64,000 nucleotides of DNA from Neobacillus sp. DY30 (GCF_030123065.1 NZ_CP126093.1:2298001-2362000); one strand, 5' to 3'. Shown: positions 18,428 through 27,149, counted from the stretch's first letter. Made by a program: numbers and translations. The notes: generated by a model not told the origin, from the sequence alone.

Positions 18428-19333
18428 ATGAAGCTTGGATTTAATAGCGCGATTTTGAATGAATGCAGCTTTGAAGAAGTCATTGACTATGCAGCTGATA
18501 ACGGATTTTCATGCGTGGAGATCTGTGCGTGGCCCAAAGGGAAAGCAGCTCGGAAATATGCTGGTGTTACCCATATTGATGTAGATCACTTAGATGTGGA
18601 TTACATTAAAAATTATACCGAAGCAAAAGGAGTAAGAATTTCCGCTATTGCTTATTATCCAAATGCTTTAGATACAGATCAGGAAAAAAGTGATTACTAC
18701 GTAACTCACATCAAAAAATGTATCGAGGCAGCCAACAAGCTTGATATAAACATGGTAACAACTTTTATTGGGAGAGCCCAAAAGAAAACAGTAGAAGAAA
18801 ATCTAGAAATTATGACAGCAGTTTGGAAGCCTATCGTAGAATACGCAGAAGAACTTGGGGTAAAAATTGCGATTGAAAATTGTCCGATGTTATTTACTAA
18901 TGATGAGTGGCCAGGTGGACAAAACCTCATGACAACACCAGCCATCTTCCGCCGTGTGTTTGAAGCTATTCCAAATAAAAATCTCGGATTAAATTTTGAT
19001 CCTTCTCATTTTGTTTGGCAGCAAATGGATTATATCAAGCCGATTTATGAGTTCCAGGATCGGATTTTCCACATCCACTTCAAAGATATTAAAGTGTACA
19101 AGGATCGTTTAAATGATGTGGGAATCATGGCAACGCCTCTTGAATACATCTCACCTAAACTACCAGGTCTGGGGGATGTGAATTGGGGACAATATGTATC
19201 TGCCTTAACAGATATCGGTTACCGAGGATTTGCCGTCATTGAAGTAGAGGACAAGGCATTCGAAGATTCACTTAAATCTAAAAAAGACTCTATTAAAATT
19301 AGCAAAAACTATTTGAGTCAATACTTCGCTTAA
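18428..19333 (+). CDS. TIM-barrel sugar phosphate isomerase/epimerase-like protein
   Basis: A 301-residue xylose isomerase-like TIM barrel with a complete metal site: Glu in AIENCPM, Asp in NFDPSH, His in HIHFKD and Glu in AVIEVED. It leads an operon of five genes (this protein, a Gfo/Idh/MocA oxidoreductase, deglycosidase beta and alpha subunits, and a ROK kinase). The likely role is to isomerise or epimerise the sugar released after 3-oxidation and deglycosylation, feeding it to the kinase; this is inferred from order, not from a diagnostic motif. GGAGGAGG lies about 8-15 nt before the ATG. Confidence 0.8.
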   Translation: MKLGFNSAILNECSFEEVIDYAADNGFSCVEICAWPKGKAARKYAGVTHIDVDHLDVDYIKNYTEAKGVRISAIAYYPNALDTDQEKSDYYVTHIKKCIEAANKLDINMVTTFIGRAQKKTVEENLEIMTAVWKPIVEYAEELGVKIAIENCPMLFTNDEWPGGQNLMTTPAIFRRVFEAIPNKNLGLNFDPSHFVWQQMDYIKPIYEFQDRIFHIHFKDIKVYKDRLNDVGIMATPLEYISPKLPGLGDVNWGQYVSALTDIGYRGFAVIEVEDKAFEDSLKSKKDSIKISKNYLSQYFA

Positions 19334-19387
19334 ATAGATTATCAAACTATAAATCATAAATAATGAGGAAAAAGGAGAAGATACATT

Positions 19388-20515
19388 ATGGGTAAATTAA
19401 AAATTGGTATTATTGGCTGCGGTGGTATTGCAAATCAAAAGCATTTTCCGGCATTAGCACAGTTTAAAGAAATTAGTGAAATCGTTGCTTTTTGTGATAT
19501 CGTCATTGAACGTGCAGAAAAAGCAGCGAAAGAATTTGGAACACCAGATGCTAAAGTTTACGAAGACTATCGTGAGCTATTAAAGGATGAATCGATTGAT
19601 CTTGTACACGTTTTAACTCCAAACGTTAGCCATAGCCCAATTACAGTTGCAGCCTTTGAAGCAGGAAAGCATGTTATGTGTGAAAAACCAATGGCTCATA
19701 CTACAGAAGCTGCTCAAAAAATGATCGATGCTTGGAAAAAGTCAGGCAAGAAATTCACGATTGGTTATCAAAATCGCTTCCGTCCAGAAGTTCAATCACT
19801 TCATAAAGCTTGTGAAAAAGACGAGCTTGGGGATATTTATTTTGCAAAAGCACATGCGCTTCGCCGCCGTGCTGTACCAACTTGGGGAGTGTTCCCAGAT
19901 AAGTCTCAACAAGGCGGCGGTCCATTAATCGATATTGGTACTCATGCACTTGACATTACTTTATGGATGATGGATAACTACAAACCAGTTTCTGTAACAG
20001 GTTCTGTTTTCAATAAATTAGGTAATCTGTCAGAAGCAGTTGAAGGTAATATGTTCGGACCATGGGATCCAGAAACATATGAAGTAGAAGACTCTGCGTT
20101 TGGTTACATTAAAATGGAAAATGGAGCGACGATTTTCCTTGAGTCATCTTGGGCTCTAAACGTTTTAGAATCTAGAGAAGCAGCGACTACTCTTTGCGGA
20201 ACTAAGGCTGGAGCACAAATCAATTCCGGCATGAGCTTCCGTACAAATGAGTTAGTTTATAATACTGCACGCAACGGGATGTTAACTGAAGAGAAAAACT
20301 CCGCAGGCGGAGCGATTGCGTTCTTTGAAGGCGGATCCAATAAACCAGAAGTACTAGAAGCAAAACAATGGCTAGAGGCCGTTTTGTATGATAGAGAACC
20401 ACTTGTAAAACCAGAACAAGCATTTGTGGTAACGAAAATTTTAGATGCTGTTTATAAATCTGCAGAAACAGGTAAAGAAATTGTGTTTGAAGAAGAGACA
20501 GTTTTAAGCAAATAG
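19388..20515 (+). CDS. Gfo/Idh/MocA-family oxidoreductase, probable glycoside C3 dehydrogenase
   Basis: A 375-residue oxidoreductase with a Rossmann motif (GIIGCGGIANQKH), MCEKPMAH with the catalytic-region lysine, GYQNRFRP, and GGPLIDIGTHALD with the conserved histidine. It sits directly upstream of a deglycosidase beta/alpha pair, the same functional grouping as dgpA with dgpB/dgpC and related car genes, so oxidation of the glycoside sugar at C3 is the most likely role. The downstream beta-subunit gene begins 11 nt after its stop. It is a paralogue of the enzyme at 10204, with a differing insert before the C-terminus. Confidence 0.87.
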   Translation: MGKLKIGIIGCGGIANQKHFPALAQFKEISEIVAFCDIVIERAEKAAKEFGTPDAKVYEDYRELLKDESIDLVHVLTPNVSHSPITVAAFEAGKHVMCEKPMAHTTEAAQKMIDAWKKSGKKFTIGYQNRFRPEVQSLHKACEKDELGDIYFAKAHALRRRAVPTWGVFPDKSQQGGGPLIDIGTHALDITLWMMDNYKPVSVTGSVFNKLGNLSEAVEGNMFGPWDPETYEVEDSAFGYIKMENGATIFLESSWALNVLESREAATTLCGTKAGAQINSGMSFRTNELVYNTARNGMLTEEKNSAGGAIAFFEGGSNKPEVLEAKQWLEAVLYDREPLVKPEQAFVVTKILDAVYKSAETGKEIVFEEETVLSK

Positions 20516-20526
20516 GAGGTGCAAAC

Positions 20527-20982
20527 ATGGCATTTAGTATGAAGCTGCCATTCGTCGATGTTGTTTGTGATGATAGTTTAAAAAACACATACGTGAATGG
20601 TAAAAAGCTGGGATATGAGTTCCAAATCCGACTAAGCAACTATCGCGGACACTATTTATCTTGTATTGAGGAGTTTGCTGTAACGGTGGATGGCCAGGAA
20701 GTAAATCCAGATCATCTAACTTTTACTCTTAATGGCAAAGAGTTTACTGTAAAACAGCTGCCAAGTCTTGTTTCAGAGTTTTGGAATTTAATAGCGCCAG
20801 CTACAATTAATGTTTATCAACCAGGAGGATTGACAGAAGGGGAACATCAAATTGAAGTGAAATTAATGTTACGTATCCCTTATATGGCGGTTCCAGGAAG
20901 AAAGATTGAACGTGAATATGCCGTACTAGATTCATGTGGCAGTAAAACCCTAACAATAAGAGAGGAGGTAATGGCCAAATGA
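20527..20982 (+). CDS. C-glycoside deglycosidase beta subunit-like protein (DUF6379/CGDB)
   Basis: A 151-residue DUF6379 protein, the longest of the three in the window and the closest to DgpC-type subunits in layout: NYRGHYLSC, VDGQEV, a LNGKEFTV segment, GGLTEGEHQIEV and a C-terminal SCGSKTLTI tail. AGGAGGT lies 6 nt before the ATG, partly inside the stop of the oxidoreductase gene. Its last four bases overlap the start of the alpha subunit (ATGA), which indicates translational coupling and a 1:1 complex. In characterised enzymes the beta subunit completes the heteromeric deglycosidase; its own catalytic contribution is less clear. Confidence 0.9.
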   Translation: MAFSMKLPFVDVVCDDSLKNTYVNGKKLGYEFQIRLSNYRGHYLSCIEEFAVTVDGQEVNPDHLTFTLNGKEFTVKQLPSLVSEFWNLIAPATINVYQPGGLTEGEHQIEVKLMLRIPYMAVPGRKIEREYAVLDSCGSKTLTIREEVMAK

Positions 20983-21950
20983 GTAACATTAAGTTAGGGG
21001 TTTCTTTATACAGCTTCACAGATGAGTATGTAAAAGGAAAATTTTCATTAGAGGACTGTATTCGTACGGCAGCTGAATATGGAGCAGAAGGGTTTGAATT
21101 GGTAGGCACGCAAATGCTGCCTTCTTATCCATATGTAAGTGACAAAGTGTTAAATGAATTTAAAGCAATGACGAATCACTATGGTATTGAATTCGTCTCT
21201 TATGGGGCAAATGCAGACCGTGGGTTAAGATCTGATAGAGATTTGACGGATGATGAATTACTACAATCGGCCATTATTGATTTGAAAACGGCCAATAAAT
21301 TGGGCTGTAAAATCATGCGTGCTCAATACCTATTATCGCCGGCAGCATTTGCTAAACTCGCACCTTATGCGGAAAGCTATGGTATTAAGGTTGGAATCGA
21401 AATCCATAATCCTGAAACGCCAACTTCACCAAAAATCCAAGAATATGTGGAAGTAATTGATAAAACAGGCTCCAACTATTTAGGATTTGTAACAGATTTT
21501 GGAACTTTTGCAACTCGGCCAAATAAACCTCATTGGGACGAGGCTCTAGCAAATGGAGCTCCTCTTGAATTACTGGAAATGGCTGCTCAATTACGCTATG
21601 AAGGTGTGCCAAGAGAGGAAGCACGACAAAGGCTGATTGAAGCTGGTGCTAATGGTCCTGTAATGGGGGCATTACAGGGTATGTATGGGTTCGTGACATT
21701 CTATAACGAGCCTGATTTGGAAGGTTTAAAGAAAATCATGCCATATAATATTCACTTCCATGGGAAATTCCATTATATAGATGAGAATCTTGAGGAAGCG
21801 AGTATTCCTTATCAGGATATTTTACCGATTATCCAAAATTCTGGTTTCGACGGATATATAATGGCAGAATATGAGGATCATTTATCGGGAAGAGCTTTAC
21901 AAATGACAAAACGTCTTTTGGAAATGGAAAGAAAAATACTAGCTAAATAA
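20979..21950 (+). CDS. C-glycoside deglycosidase alpha subunit-like TIM-barrel protein
   Basis: A 323-residue TIM-barrel protein translationally coupled to the beta subunit. The expected metal ligands are visible: Glu in GIEIHNP, Asp in VTDFGTF, His in HFHGKF and Glu in AEYED. The GVSLYSF start and the HxKF and EYE motifs are shared with the proteins at 8017 and 25806, so all three form one paralogous family. It should catalyse C-C (or O-) bond cleavage of a 3-oxo-glycoside made by the oxidoreductase encoded upstream. Of the three pairs, this one has the most complete operon context. Substrate unknown. Confidence 0.88.
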   Translation: MSNIKLGVSLYSFTDEYVKGKFSLEDCIRTAAEYGAEGFELVGTQMLPSYPYVSDKVLNEFKAMTNHYGIEFVSYGANADRGLRSDRDLTDDELLQSAIIDLKTANKLGCKIMRAQYLLSPAAFAKLAPYAESYGIKVGIEIHNPETPTSPKIQEYVEVIDKTGSNYLGFVTDFGTFATRPNKPHWDEALANGAPLELLEMAAQLRYEGVPREEARQRLIEAGANGPVMGALQGMYGFVTFYNEPDLEGLKKIMPYNIHFHGKFHYIDENLEEASIPYQDILPIIQNSGFDGYIMAEYEDHLSGRALQMTKRLLEMERKILAK

Positions 21951-21956
21951 ATTGAG

Positions 21957-21985
21957 AGAATACAGGTGAAATTCACCTGTATTCT
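21957..21985 (+). promoter_or_regulatory. Perfect hairpin before ROK kinase gene
   Basis: AGAATACAGGTGAA pairs with TTCACCTGTATTCT across a one-base centre and is followed by TTACT. It lacks a strong T-run, so it may attenuate read-through into the kinase gene, protect the upstream mRNA, or serve as an operator. Confidence 0.6.
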
Positions 21986-22004
21986 TTACTAAGGCGGGAG
22001 AATA

Positions 22005-22970
22005 TTGAAGAAATTAATTGGGATTGATTTAGGTGGCACTACAGTAAAATTCGCCATATTAACAGAAGAAGGTGAAGTTCAACAAAAGTGGAGCATTGAG
22101 ACAGATATTCAAGAAGCCGGAAAGAATATTGTCCCAAACATTATCGAATCCATTAACCATCGTCTAGAATTATACGGGTTGTCAGCTGATGCATTCATAG
22201 GAATCGGAATGGGGTCTCCAGGTACAGTTGATCGTGAGAAAGGGACTGTTATCGGAGCCTTTAATTTAAATTGGAGTACTCTGCAGCCAGTGAAAGAATT
22301 GATCGAAGCAGGGACAGGGATTCCTTTTTATATTGATAATGATGCGAATGTAGCAGCATTAGGCGAGCGCTGGAAAGGTGCCGGTGAAAATGGGGCAGAT
22401 GTGGTCTTCGTTACACTTGGAACAGGTGTGGGCGGGGGGATAATTGCAGATGGCAACCTCATTCATGGTAAGGTTGGAGCAGCCGGGGAAATTGGCCATA
22501 TTATTGTAGATTCTGAAGGCTATCTCTGTACTTGTGAAAATCAGGGCTGTCTTGAAACTGTCGCAAGTGCTACTGGTGTAGTCCGATTGGCTAGGGATTT
22601 TTCAGAAAAATTTTCTGGGGAATCAGAACTGAAGTGGTTAATTGACGATGGACAAGAAGTAACGGCAAAGACAGTGTTCGAACAAGCCAAACGTGGCGAT
22701 AAATTAGCATTAATTGTTGTAGATAAATTTTATTATTACTTAGGACTTGCCTGTGGCAATATTGGGAATATATTAAACCCTGAGACTATTGTAATTGGCG
22801 GGGGAGTATCGGCCGCAGGAGATATGCTGTTAAAAGGAGTCGAAGAATATTTTCTAAAATATGCTTTCCCAACAGTAAAAACAAGTACAAAATTAAAACT
22901 GGCTCAATTAGGTAATGATGCGGGTGTTATTGGGGCAGCATCATTGGTAAAACAATCAAGTAAGAATTAA
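22005..22970 (+). CDS. ROK-family sugar kinase (glucokinase-like)
   Basis: A 321-residue ROK kinase. The phosphate-binding motif GIDLGGTTVKF is at the N-terminus, the sugar-binding region reads DNDANVAALGE, and the zinc motif CTCENQGCLE and GAAGEIGH are present. The sequence fits bacterial glucokinases of the GlcK type that phosphorylate glucose at O6. As the last gene of the 18428 operon it would trap the sugar freed by the deglycosidase. The start is TTG with CGGGAG about 5 nt upstream. A main chromosomal glucokinase probably exists elsewhere, making this a pathway-specific copy (inference). Confidence 0.9.
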   Translation: MKKLIGIDLGGTTVKFAILTEEGEVQQKWSIETDIQEAGKNIVPNIIESINHRLELYGLSADAFIGIGMGSPGTVDREKGTVIGAFNLNWSTLQPVKELIEAGTGIPFYIDNDANVAALGERWKGAGENGADVVFVTLGTGVGGGIIADGNLIHGKVGAAGEIGHIIVDSEGYLCTCENQGCLETVASATGVVRLARDFSEKFSGESELKWLIDDGQEVTAKTVFEQAKRGDKLALIVVDKFYYYLGLACGNIGNILNPETIVIGGGVSAAGDMLLKGVEEYFLKYAFPTVKTSTKLKLAQLGNDAGVIGAASLVKQSSKN

Positions 22971-22979
22971 AAATGAAAG

Positions 22980-23018
22980 ATGCCAACTATTCACTAAAGA
23001 ATAATTGGCATTTTTTTG
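22980..23018. terminator. Bidirectional terminator
   Basis: ATGCCAACTATTC and GAATAATTGGCAT form an almost perfect stem followed by TTTTTTTG, between convergent genes. Confidence 0.88.
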
Positions 23019-23036
23019 TCCTAATATTAATTCATT

Positions 23037-24578
23037 CTAATACTCATATACCTGAGTTCTATAAGTTGCTGGCATATCTTTCAATTGTATCATCATTTTT
23101 TCGTCACCGTTTAAGACACGTCCCGCTTTCCATTCTCCCTTAACAAATTCGCCTTCTTCAAATCGTAGTAAATCCACGTGTGTATTGTTTCCTGATTTTG
23201 AAAATAATTGAACCTTCATCATCGTTCCAATAACGACAAATTCATTTTCTGAAACCTCAAAAATCATACCGCCAGAAGTTGGCTTATAGGGTGCTTTCGG
23301 CGAGTAAGATACGAGAATATCATATTTGTCAAAATGAAGAAGTTTACCAAAGTCATGTTCATTTCTCTTTACGAAACTTTGTAAATGACTAGTATTTCTA
23401 TATTTAAAATAAAGCGGCTTGATATTTTCGATAATAGAATAGCTCTTGGCAAGATACGCTGCGCTGCCTTCTATTTCAAAAGCTGAAGGGTCAATATTTA
23501 ATGCCACCATTAACTCTAGTGGTGGTTTGTCAATATTTTCAGGATTCATCAAAAGTTCCTCTATGCCAAACGGTGAATAACAAATCGCGTTACATCCGCC
23601 AACAGCATATAAAGCATATGTAGCAGATACCGCATCTTTGCGGACCTCCGGAACGAATAGCGGATTGCCGTTCTGACTATATTGATCCAGCACATCAGGT
23701 ACATATGGAACATAAATATCCGGTGCAAGACAAAATAGAGATGGAGCCAATAAATTCCACATTTTTTGCATCTTCATTACGGGACCGCCGCTTGGATAGG
23801 TCCCCGCACGCCACGGGAATTGTTCCAACCAGGCATTGGCGTAGCAAGGAAGAGGATAAGCGTTTTGTCCAGCCTGAGTGATTTTTTCTACTGCGGATGA
23901 AAAATAATAAGCCATAAAGTATTCGCACGCTTCGTAGCCAAAAGCTTCTTCCCATGTTCCGAAGACTTGGAATGCTTCTGAAACTGCTTCAGGAATTTCT
24001 TGAGAAAAAGCTGCATTTGCTTGATTAGAATAATCACGATCACTACCTAAAATTCCGATTTCATTTTCAACCTGCATAACAATAACAGTATTTTCTTCTG
24101 AATCAATAGATTTGATAAATTTCATTAGGTGATAAAAAGCATTTGCATCCTTTTCAACTGCTGCTTCACATAATGGTGAAATAGTATTTAAAGGTTCTCC
24201 GGAAGCTTTACAAGCTCGGAAATAAGTTCGTGAATCTTGCTTTATCCAATGTGGTACATATTTAGATTCTGAATTTTTCCATAAGCCAAACCAGAGGAAT
24301 ATAAGATGCATGTTATTTTCACGCGCTTGGTTGATCAGTCCTTCAACGAGTGTAAAGTCAAATTGATTTTCTTCAGGCTCAATTAATTCCCAGTAAACAG
24401 GAACAATGACGGAATTCATATTTAATGTTTTTATATTTGGCCAAACATTTTTTTCCATATATTCGAGGCTAGAGGCACTGGAATTACGGATTTCTCCCGC
24501 TAAAGCAATAAAGGGTTCGTCATGAACGTATAAAGTTGGAATATCATTGTTTATTTTAATATGTGGCAATGTTGACAT
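23037..24578 (-). CDS. GH35/GH42-like beta-galactosidase with DUF5597-type C-terminus
   Basis: A 513-residue clan GH-A hydrolase. The N-terminal barrel includes ALAGEIRNSSASS, VYWELIEPEENQFDF and the acid/base motif QVENEIG (Glu173). A second conserved glutamate in FVPEVRKD, around residue 315, is the likely nucleophile. The C-terminal about 150 residues (GMIFEVSENEFVVIG...) match the DUF5597 beta-domain seen in GH35-type beta-galactosidases. No signal peptide, so it acts on imported substrate. It is divergent from an AraC regulator gene 123 bp away, which probably controls it. Specificity could be beta-galactoside, beta-glucoside or another beta-linked sugar. Confidence 0.78.
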   Translation of the reverse strand: MSTLPHIKINNDIPTLYVHDEPFIALAGEIRNSSASSLEYMEKNVWPNIKTLNMNSVIVPVYWELIEPEENQFDFTLVEGLINQARENNMHLIFLWFGLWKNSESKYVPHWIKQDSRTYFRACKASGEPLNTISPLCEAAVEKDANAFYHLMKFIKSIDSEENTVIVMQVENEIGILGSDRDYSNQANAAFSQEIPEAVSEAFQVFGTWEEAFGYEACEYFMAYYFSSAVEKITQAGQNAYPLPCYANAWLEQFPWRAGTYPSGGPVMKMQKMWNLLAPSLFCLAPDIYVPYVPDVLDQYSQNGNPLFVPEVRKDAVSATYALYAVGGCNAICYSPFGIEELLMNPENIDKPPLELMVALNIDPSAFEIEGSAAYLAKSYSIIENIKPLYFKYRNTSHLQSFVKRNEHDFGKLLHFDKYDILVSYSPKAPYKPTSGGMIFEVSENEFVVIGTMMKVQLFSKSGNNTHVDLLRFEEGEFVKGEWKAGRVLNGDEKMMIQLKDMPATYRTQVYEY

Positions 24579-24701
24579 ACTATAAGCACCCTTTCATAAT
24601 AAGAATATATTAATATGATAATAGATTGTGAAATTAGAGGAAATCTTAGAATATTACGATGAATATGATTATATTAAGAAAAGGAAGGTGATTCTTCAGT
24701 A

Positions 24702-25523
24702 ATGAACAAGGTTTTTTTTACAAAATATACTGAACAAAATATTAAACTTCCTTTTGTCTTATATTCTTTAGGTTTAGATCATAGGCAGGAATACATCAAC
24801 AGACCAACAGGATTGCCTTTTTTTCAATTGATTCAAGCTGTCAAAGGAAACGGTGTCCTAGAAATAGAAGATAAACAGTATGTGGTGGAGGAAGGGAGTG
24901 GGATGTTACTCTTTCCTAATGTTGGTCATAAATATTACGGAGTGAGCAACGAATGGGATGTTCATTTCATGTGTTTTACAGGCTATGGAACAAAGGAATT
25001 TTTTGAAAACGTAGGAATTAAACAATCAGGCATTTATAAACAAAACGATATTGAAAAAATAGAACAATATATGGAGGATTTATTTTTAATATATACACGA
25101 AATAGTCCAACGGAAATGTATGATTTTTCAAAAATACTTTATGAAATCTTAATGGTAATTGCAAAATCAACCACGTTACACAATGAAAAGTCTTTTCAAA
25201 ATCAGAATAAGAAAATACATCTTGTTATGGACTACATAAACGAACATTATACAGAGCCTATTGTGTTATCTGACTTAGCAGAGATAGTAGATTTGTCAAA
25301 AGAATATCTTTGTCAGTTATTTAAAAAAATTAATGGATTTTCTATTTTTGACTATATTACTGATGTTCGTTTAGCCCAGGCGAAAACCCTACTCATTCAA
25401 GAACGGGACGAGAAAATCAAGAACATCAGTAGATTGTGTGGATATGAAGATGTCAGCTATTTTGGGATGGTATTTAAGAAAAAAGAAGGTATGACACCAG
25501 CGAAATTCAGAGAACTACATTAA
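24702..25523 (+). CDS. AraC-family transcriptional regulator
   Basis: A 273-residue regulator with an N-terminal AraC-type cupin ligand-binding domain (about 15-140, with GNGVLEIEDKQYVVEEGSGMLLFP) and a C-terminal HTH_18 domain (about 170-270: two helix-turn-helix units, FDYITDVRLAQAKTLL and DVSYFGMVFKKKEGMTPAKFR). It is divergent from the GH35-like gene and just upstream of the third deglycosidase pair, so it may control either or both. It ends with its own terminator, separate from the 35-bp inverted repeat that follows. Its ligand is probably a sugar or glycoside. Confidence 0.9.
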   Translation: MNKVFFTKYTEQNIKLPFVLYSLGLDHRQEYINRPTGLPFFQLIQAVKGNGVLEIEDKQYVVEEGSGMLLFPNVGHKYYGVSNEWDVHFMCFTGYGTKEFFENVGIKQSGIYKQNDIEKIEQYMEDLFLIYTRNSPTEMYDFSKILYEILMVIAKSTTLHNEKSFQNQNKKIHLVMDYINEHYTEPIVLSDLAEIVDLSKEYLCQLFKKINGFSIFDYITDVRLAQAKTLLIQERDEKIKNISRLCGYEDVSYFGMVFKKKEGMTPAKFRELH

Positions 25524-25548
25524 AATGGAACATACGAAAGTTTAAGGG

Positions 25549-25581
25549 TGCCAAGCAGAATTAAAATGCTTGGCGTTTTTA
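25549..25581 (+). terminator. Rho-independent terminator after AraC gene
   Basis: GCCAAGCA and TGCTTGGC arms followed by GTTTTTATT. Confidence 0.85.
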
Positions 25582-25615
25582 TTACTGAAGATGGATCTAT
25601 CGTAGACAAAATAAA

Positions 25616-25650
25616 AGAGGATAAAAATTAACCTTTAATTTTTATCCTCT
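25616..25650. repeat. 35-bp inverted repeat (14-7-14) upstream of third deglycosidase pair
   Basis: Perfect arms AGAGGATAAAAATT and AATTTTTATCCTCT around a 7-nt spacer, followed by a T-run. It could terminate, but the AraC gene already has a terminator 35 bp upstream. It ends 102 bp before the cre at 25752, matching the spacing at 9180 and 18234. Confidence 0.8.
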
Positions 25651-25751
25651 TTTTTATAATTTAAGCTATATGGCGGTAAAAGTAACAAGAATCTATATCT
25701 ATTAAGTTAATTAAAGGAAATGATTAATTGTAAAGTTAGATTATTATTAAG

Positions 25752-25765
25752 GATGTAAGCGTAAT
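25752..25765 (+). promoter_or_regulatory. cre (CcpA) site
   Basis: TGTAAGCGTAATCA is a full match to TGNAARCGNWWWCA, 41 bp before the start codon of the 25806 gene. Confidence 0.8.
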
Positions 25766-25805
25766 CAGCGATTTTTAATTAATAGTAAAAGGAGAGAAAG
25801 TCGAA

Positions 25806-26699
25806 ATGACTAATAAGGTGGATATAAATATAAAGCCAAAACGAGGAGTTTCTCTTTACAGTTATGCAGGTGAATATGGTGTCACAATGAGTTTGGAAGA
25901 TATGTTTGCTGAAATGCATGATATGGGTGCGAGGGGATTAGAAATCCTAGCAAACTCACATATTGAAGGCTATCCAAATCCTAGCGAAGAATGGCTCAAG
26001 AATTGGGACAGGTTGATTGAAAAGTATGATATTGTACCGGTTGAATATGGACATTGGGTAGATTCCCGCCTCTATCAGGGAAGACATCTTACGGCGGTGG
26101 AATCGTATGAGATGCTGGTTCGCGATTTCAAACTAGCCAACAGACTCGGTTTCACGGTTCTTCGTACCAAATTAGGAGTCATTGATAATGATTTAACTCC
26201 TGTAGAAAATTGGAGAGAGTTTATTAAAATGGCACTGCCGATGGCAGAAAAGTATAATGTGCGCATGTGTCCGGAAATTCATGCTCCTACGCTTCTAAAA
26301 TCCAAGATGGTGGATGATTATGTGGCGTTCATTGAAGAGACAGGCACGAAATATTTTGGTTTGAATATCGACTTTGGTGTTTTTACGACACAGACTATAC
26401 CAGCTAGTGAATGGGGGCCAAATGAGTTTATCATGCCTGAAAGTGATCACAGTCCGGTAGAGGATATTATTCCACTGCTGCCATATTTATATTGCTGTCA
26501 TGCCAAATTCGTAAAGATGTCAGATGATTTCGAAGAGATGACGATTCCATATGAAAAGGTTATTAACACACTGATAGAGCACAACTGGGATGGCTATATG
26601 GTAAGTGAGTATGAAGGACCGAAGAAGGATGTGCCTGGTTATGCTGTTGAACAAGTACGGAAACACCACGTCATGATGAAAAGAATTTTGGGAGAATAG
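25806..26699 (+). CDS. C-glycoside deglycosidase alpha subunit-like TIM-barrel protein
   Basis: A 297-residue TIM-barrel protein, third of the alpha-subunit family in the window. Metal ligands are seen as Glu in CPEIHAP, Asp in NIDFGVF, His in CCHAKF and Glu in VSEYEG. It is the first gene of a two-gene operon with a DUF6379 beta subunit 12 nt downstream. Unlike the 20979 copy, it has no oxidoreductase in its operon, so it would depend on one of the two Gfo/Idh/MocA enzymes elsewhere in the island, or on a different activation. The substrate range is unknown; its divergence from the other two suggests it differs. Confidence 0.85.
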   Translation: MTNKVDINIKPKRGVSLYSYAGEYGVTMSLEDMFAEMHDMGARGLEILANSHIEGYPNPSEEWLKNWDRLIEKYDIVPVEYGHWVDSRLYQGRHLTAVESYEMLVRDFKLANRLGFTVLRTKLGVIDNDLTPVENWREFIKMALPMAEKYNVRMCPEIHAPTLLKSKMVDDYVAFIEETGTKYFGLNIDFGVFTTQTIPASEWGPNEFIMPESDHSPVEDIIPLLPYLYCCHAKFVKMSDDFEEMTIPYEKVINTLIEHNWDGYMVSEYEGPKKDVPGYAVEQVRKHHVMMKRILGE

Positions 26700-26710
26700 G
26701 AGAGAATCGT

Positions 26711-27112
26711 ATGTTAGAAAAACCTTGTATTCAATCGAGAGGCTTTAAAAATGTAGAAAGTAATGGGAAAATCACAGGCTTTCAAGTTAATATCCGTTCC
26801 TTATATTATAGAGGACTCTGGCTTTCTCAGTTGCGCCCTGCTACGGTTACAGTAGATGGTGAAACGTTTTCGGGAGATCAGATTACCTGGACGATTAATG
26901 GTGCTACTTATACACAAGCGGAAATGGCTGAGCTCGGAGATGTTCACTGGGGCCTGTTAGAACCTGCCACTCTTACTGTTGCAAAAGAAGGCGGCTTGGA
27001 ATCAGGAAGTCATGAAATAGAAGTTAACTATACTTATAGCTGCTCTTATTTTCCTCCAGTGGTGGATACAGTTCTTGGCGGTACACAAAAGAGGACACTG
27101 ATTTTGGTTTGA
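26711..27112 (+). CDS. C-glycoside deglycosidase beta subunit-like protein (DUF6379/CGDB)
   Basis: A 133-residue DUF6379 protein with the family landmarks YYRGLWLSQ, VDGETF, a W-x-I-N-G-A-T-Y strand, and GGLESGSHEIEV. It lacks the SCGSKTL tail of the 20527 copy and ends in a short basic strand. An AGGAGAG site overlaps the stop codon of the alpha-subunit gene. It should form a heteromer with that subunit. The gene is followed by an unusual GC-rich tandem repeat instead of a clear terminator. Confidence 0.86.
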   Translation: MLEKPCIQSRGFKNVESNGKITGFQVNIRSLYYRGLWLSQLRPATVTVDGETFSGDQITWTINGATYTQAEMAELGDVHWGLLEPATLTVAKEGGLESGSHEIEVNYTYSCSYFPPVVDTVLGGTQKRTLILV

Positions 27113-27149
27113 TTTTAAGTAATGAAACATGAAATACAGTACGTAGTTT

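Noticed and set aside
25616..25650. Simple terminator of the upstream AraC gene
   Set aside because: The AraC gene already has a separate strong terminator at 25549-25581, and the 102-bp spacing to the cre matches two other promoters.
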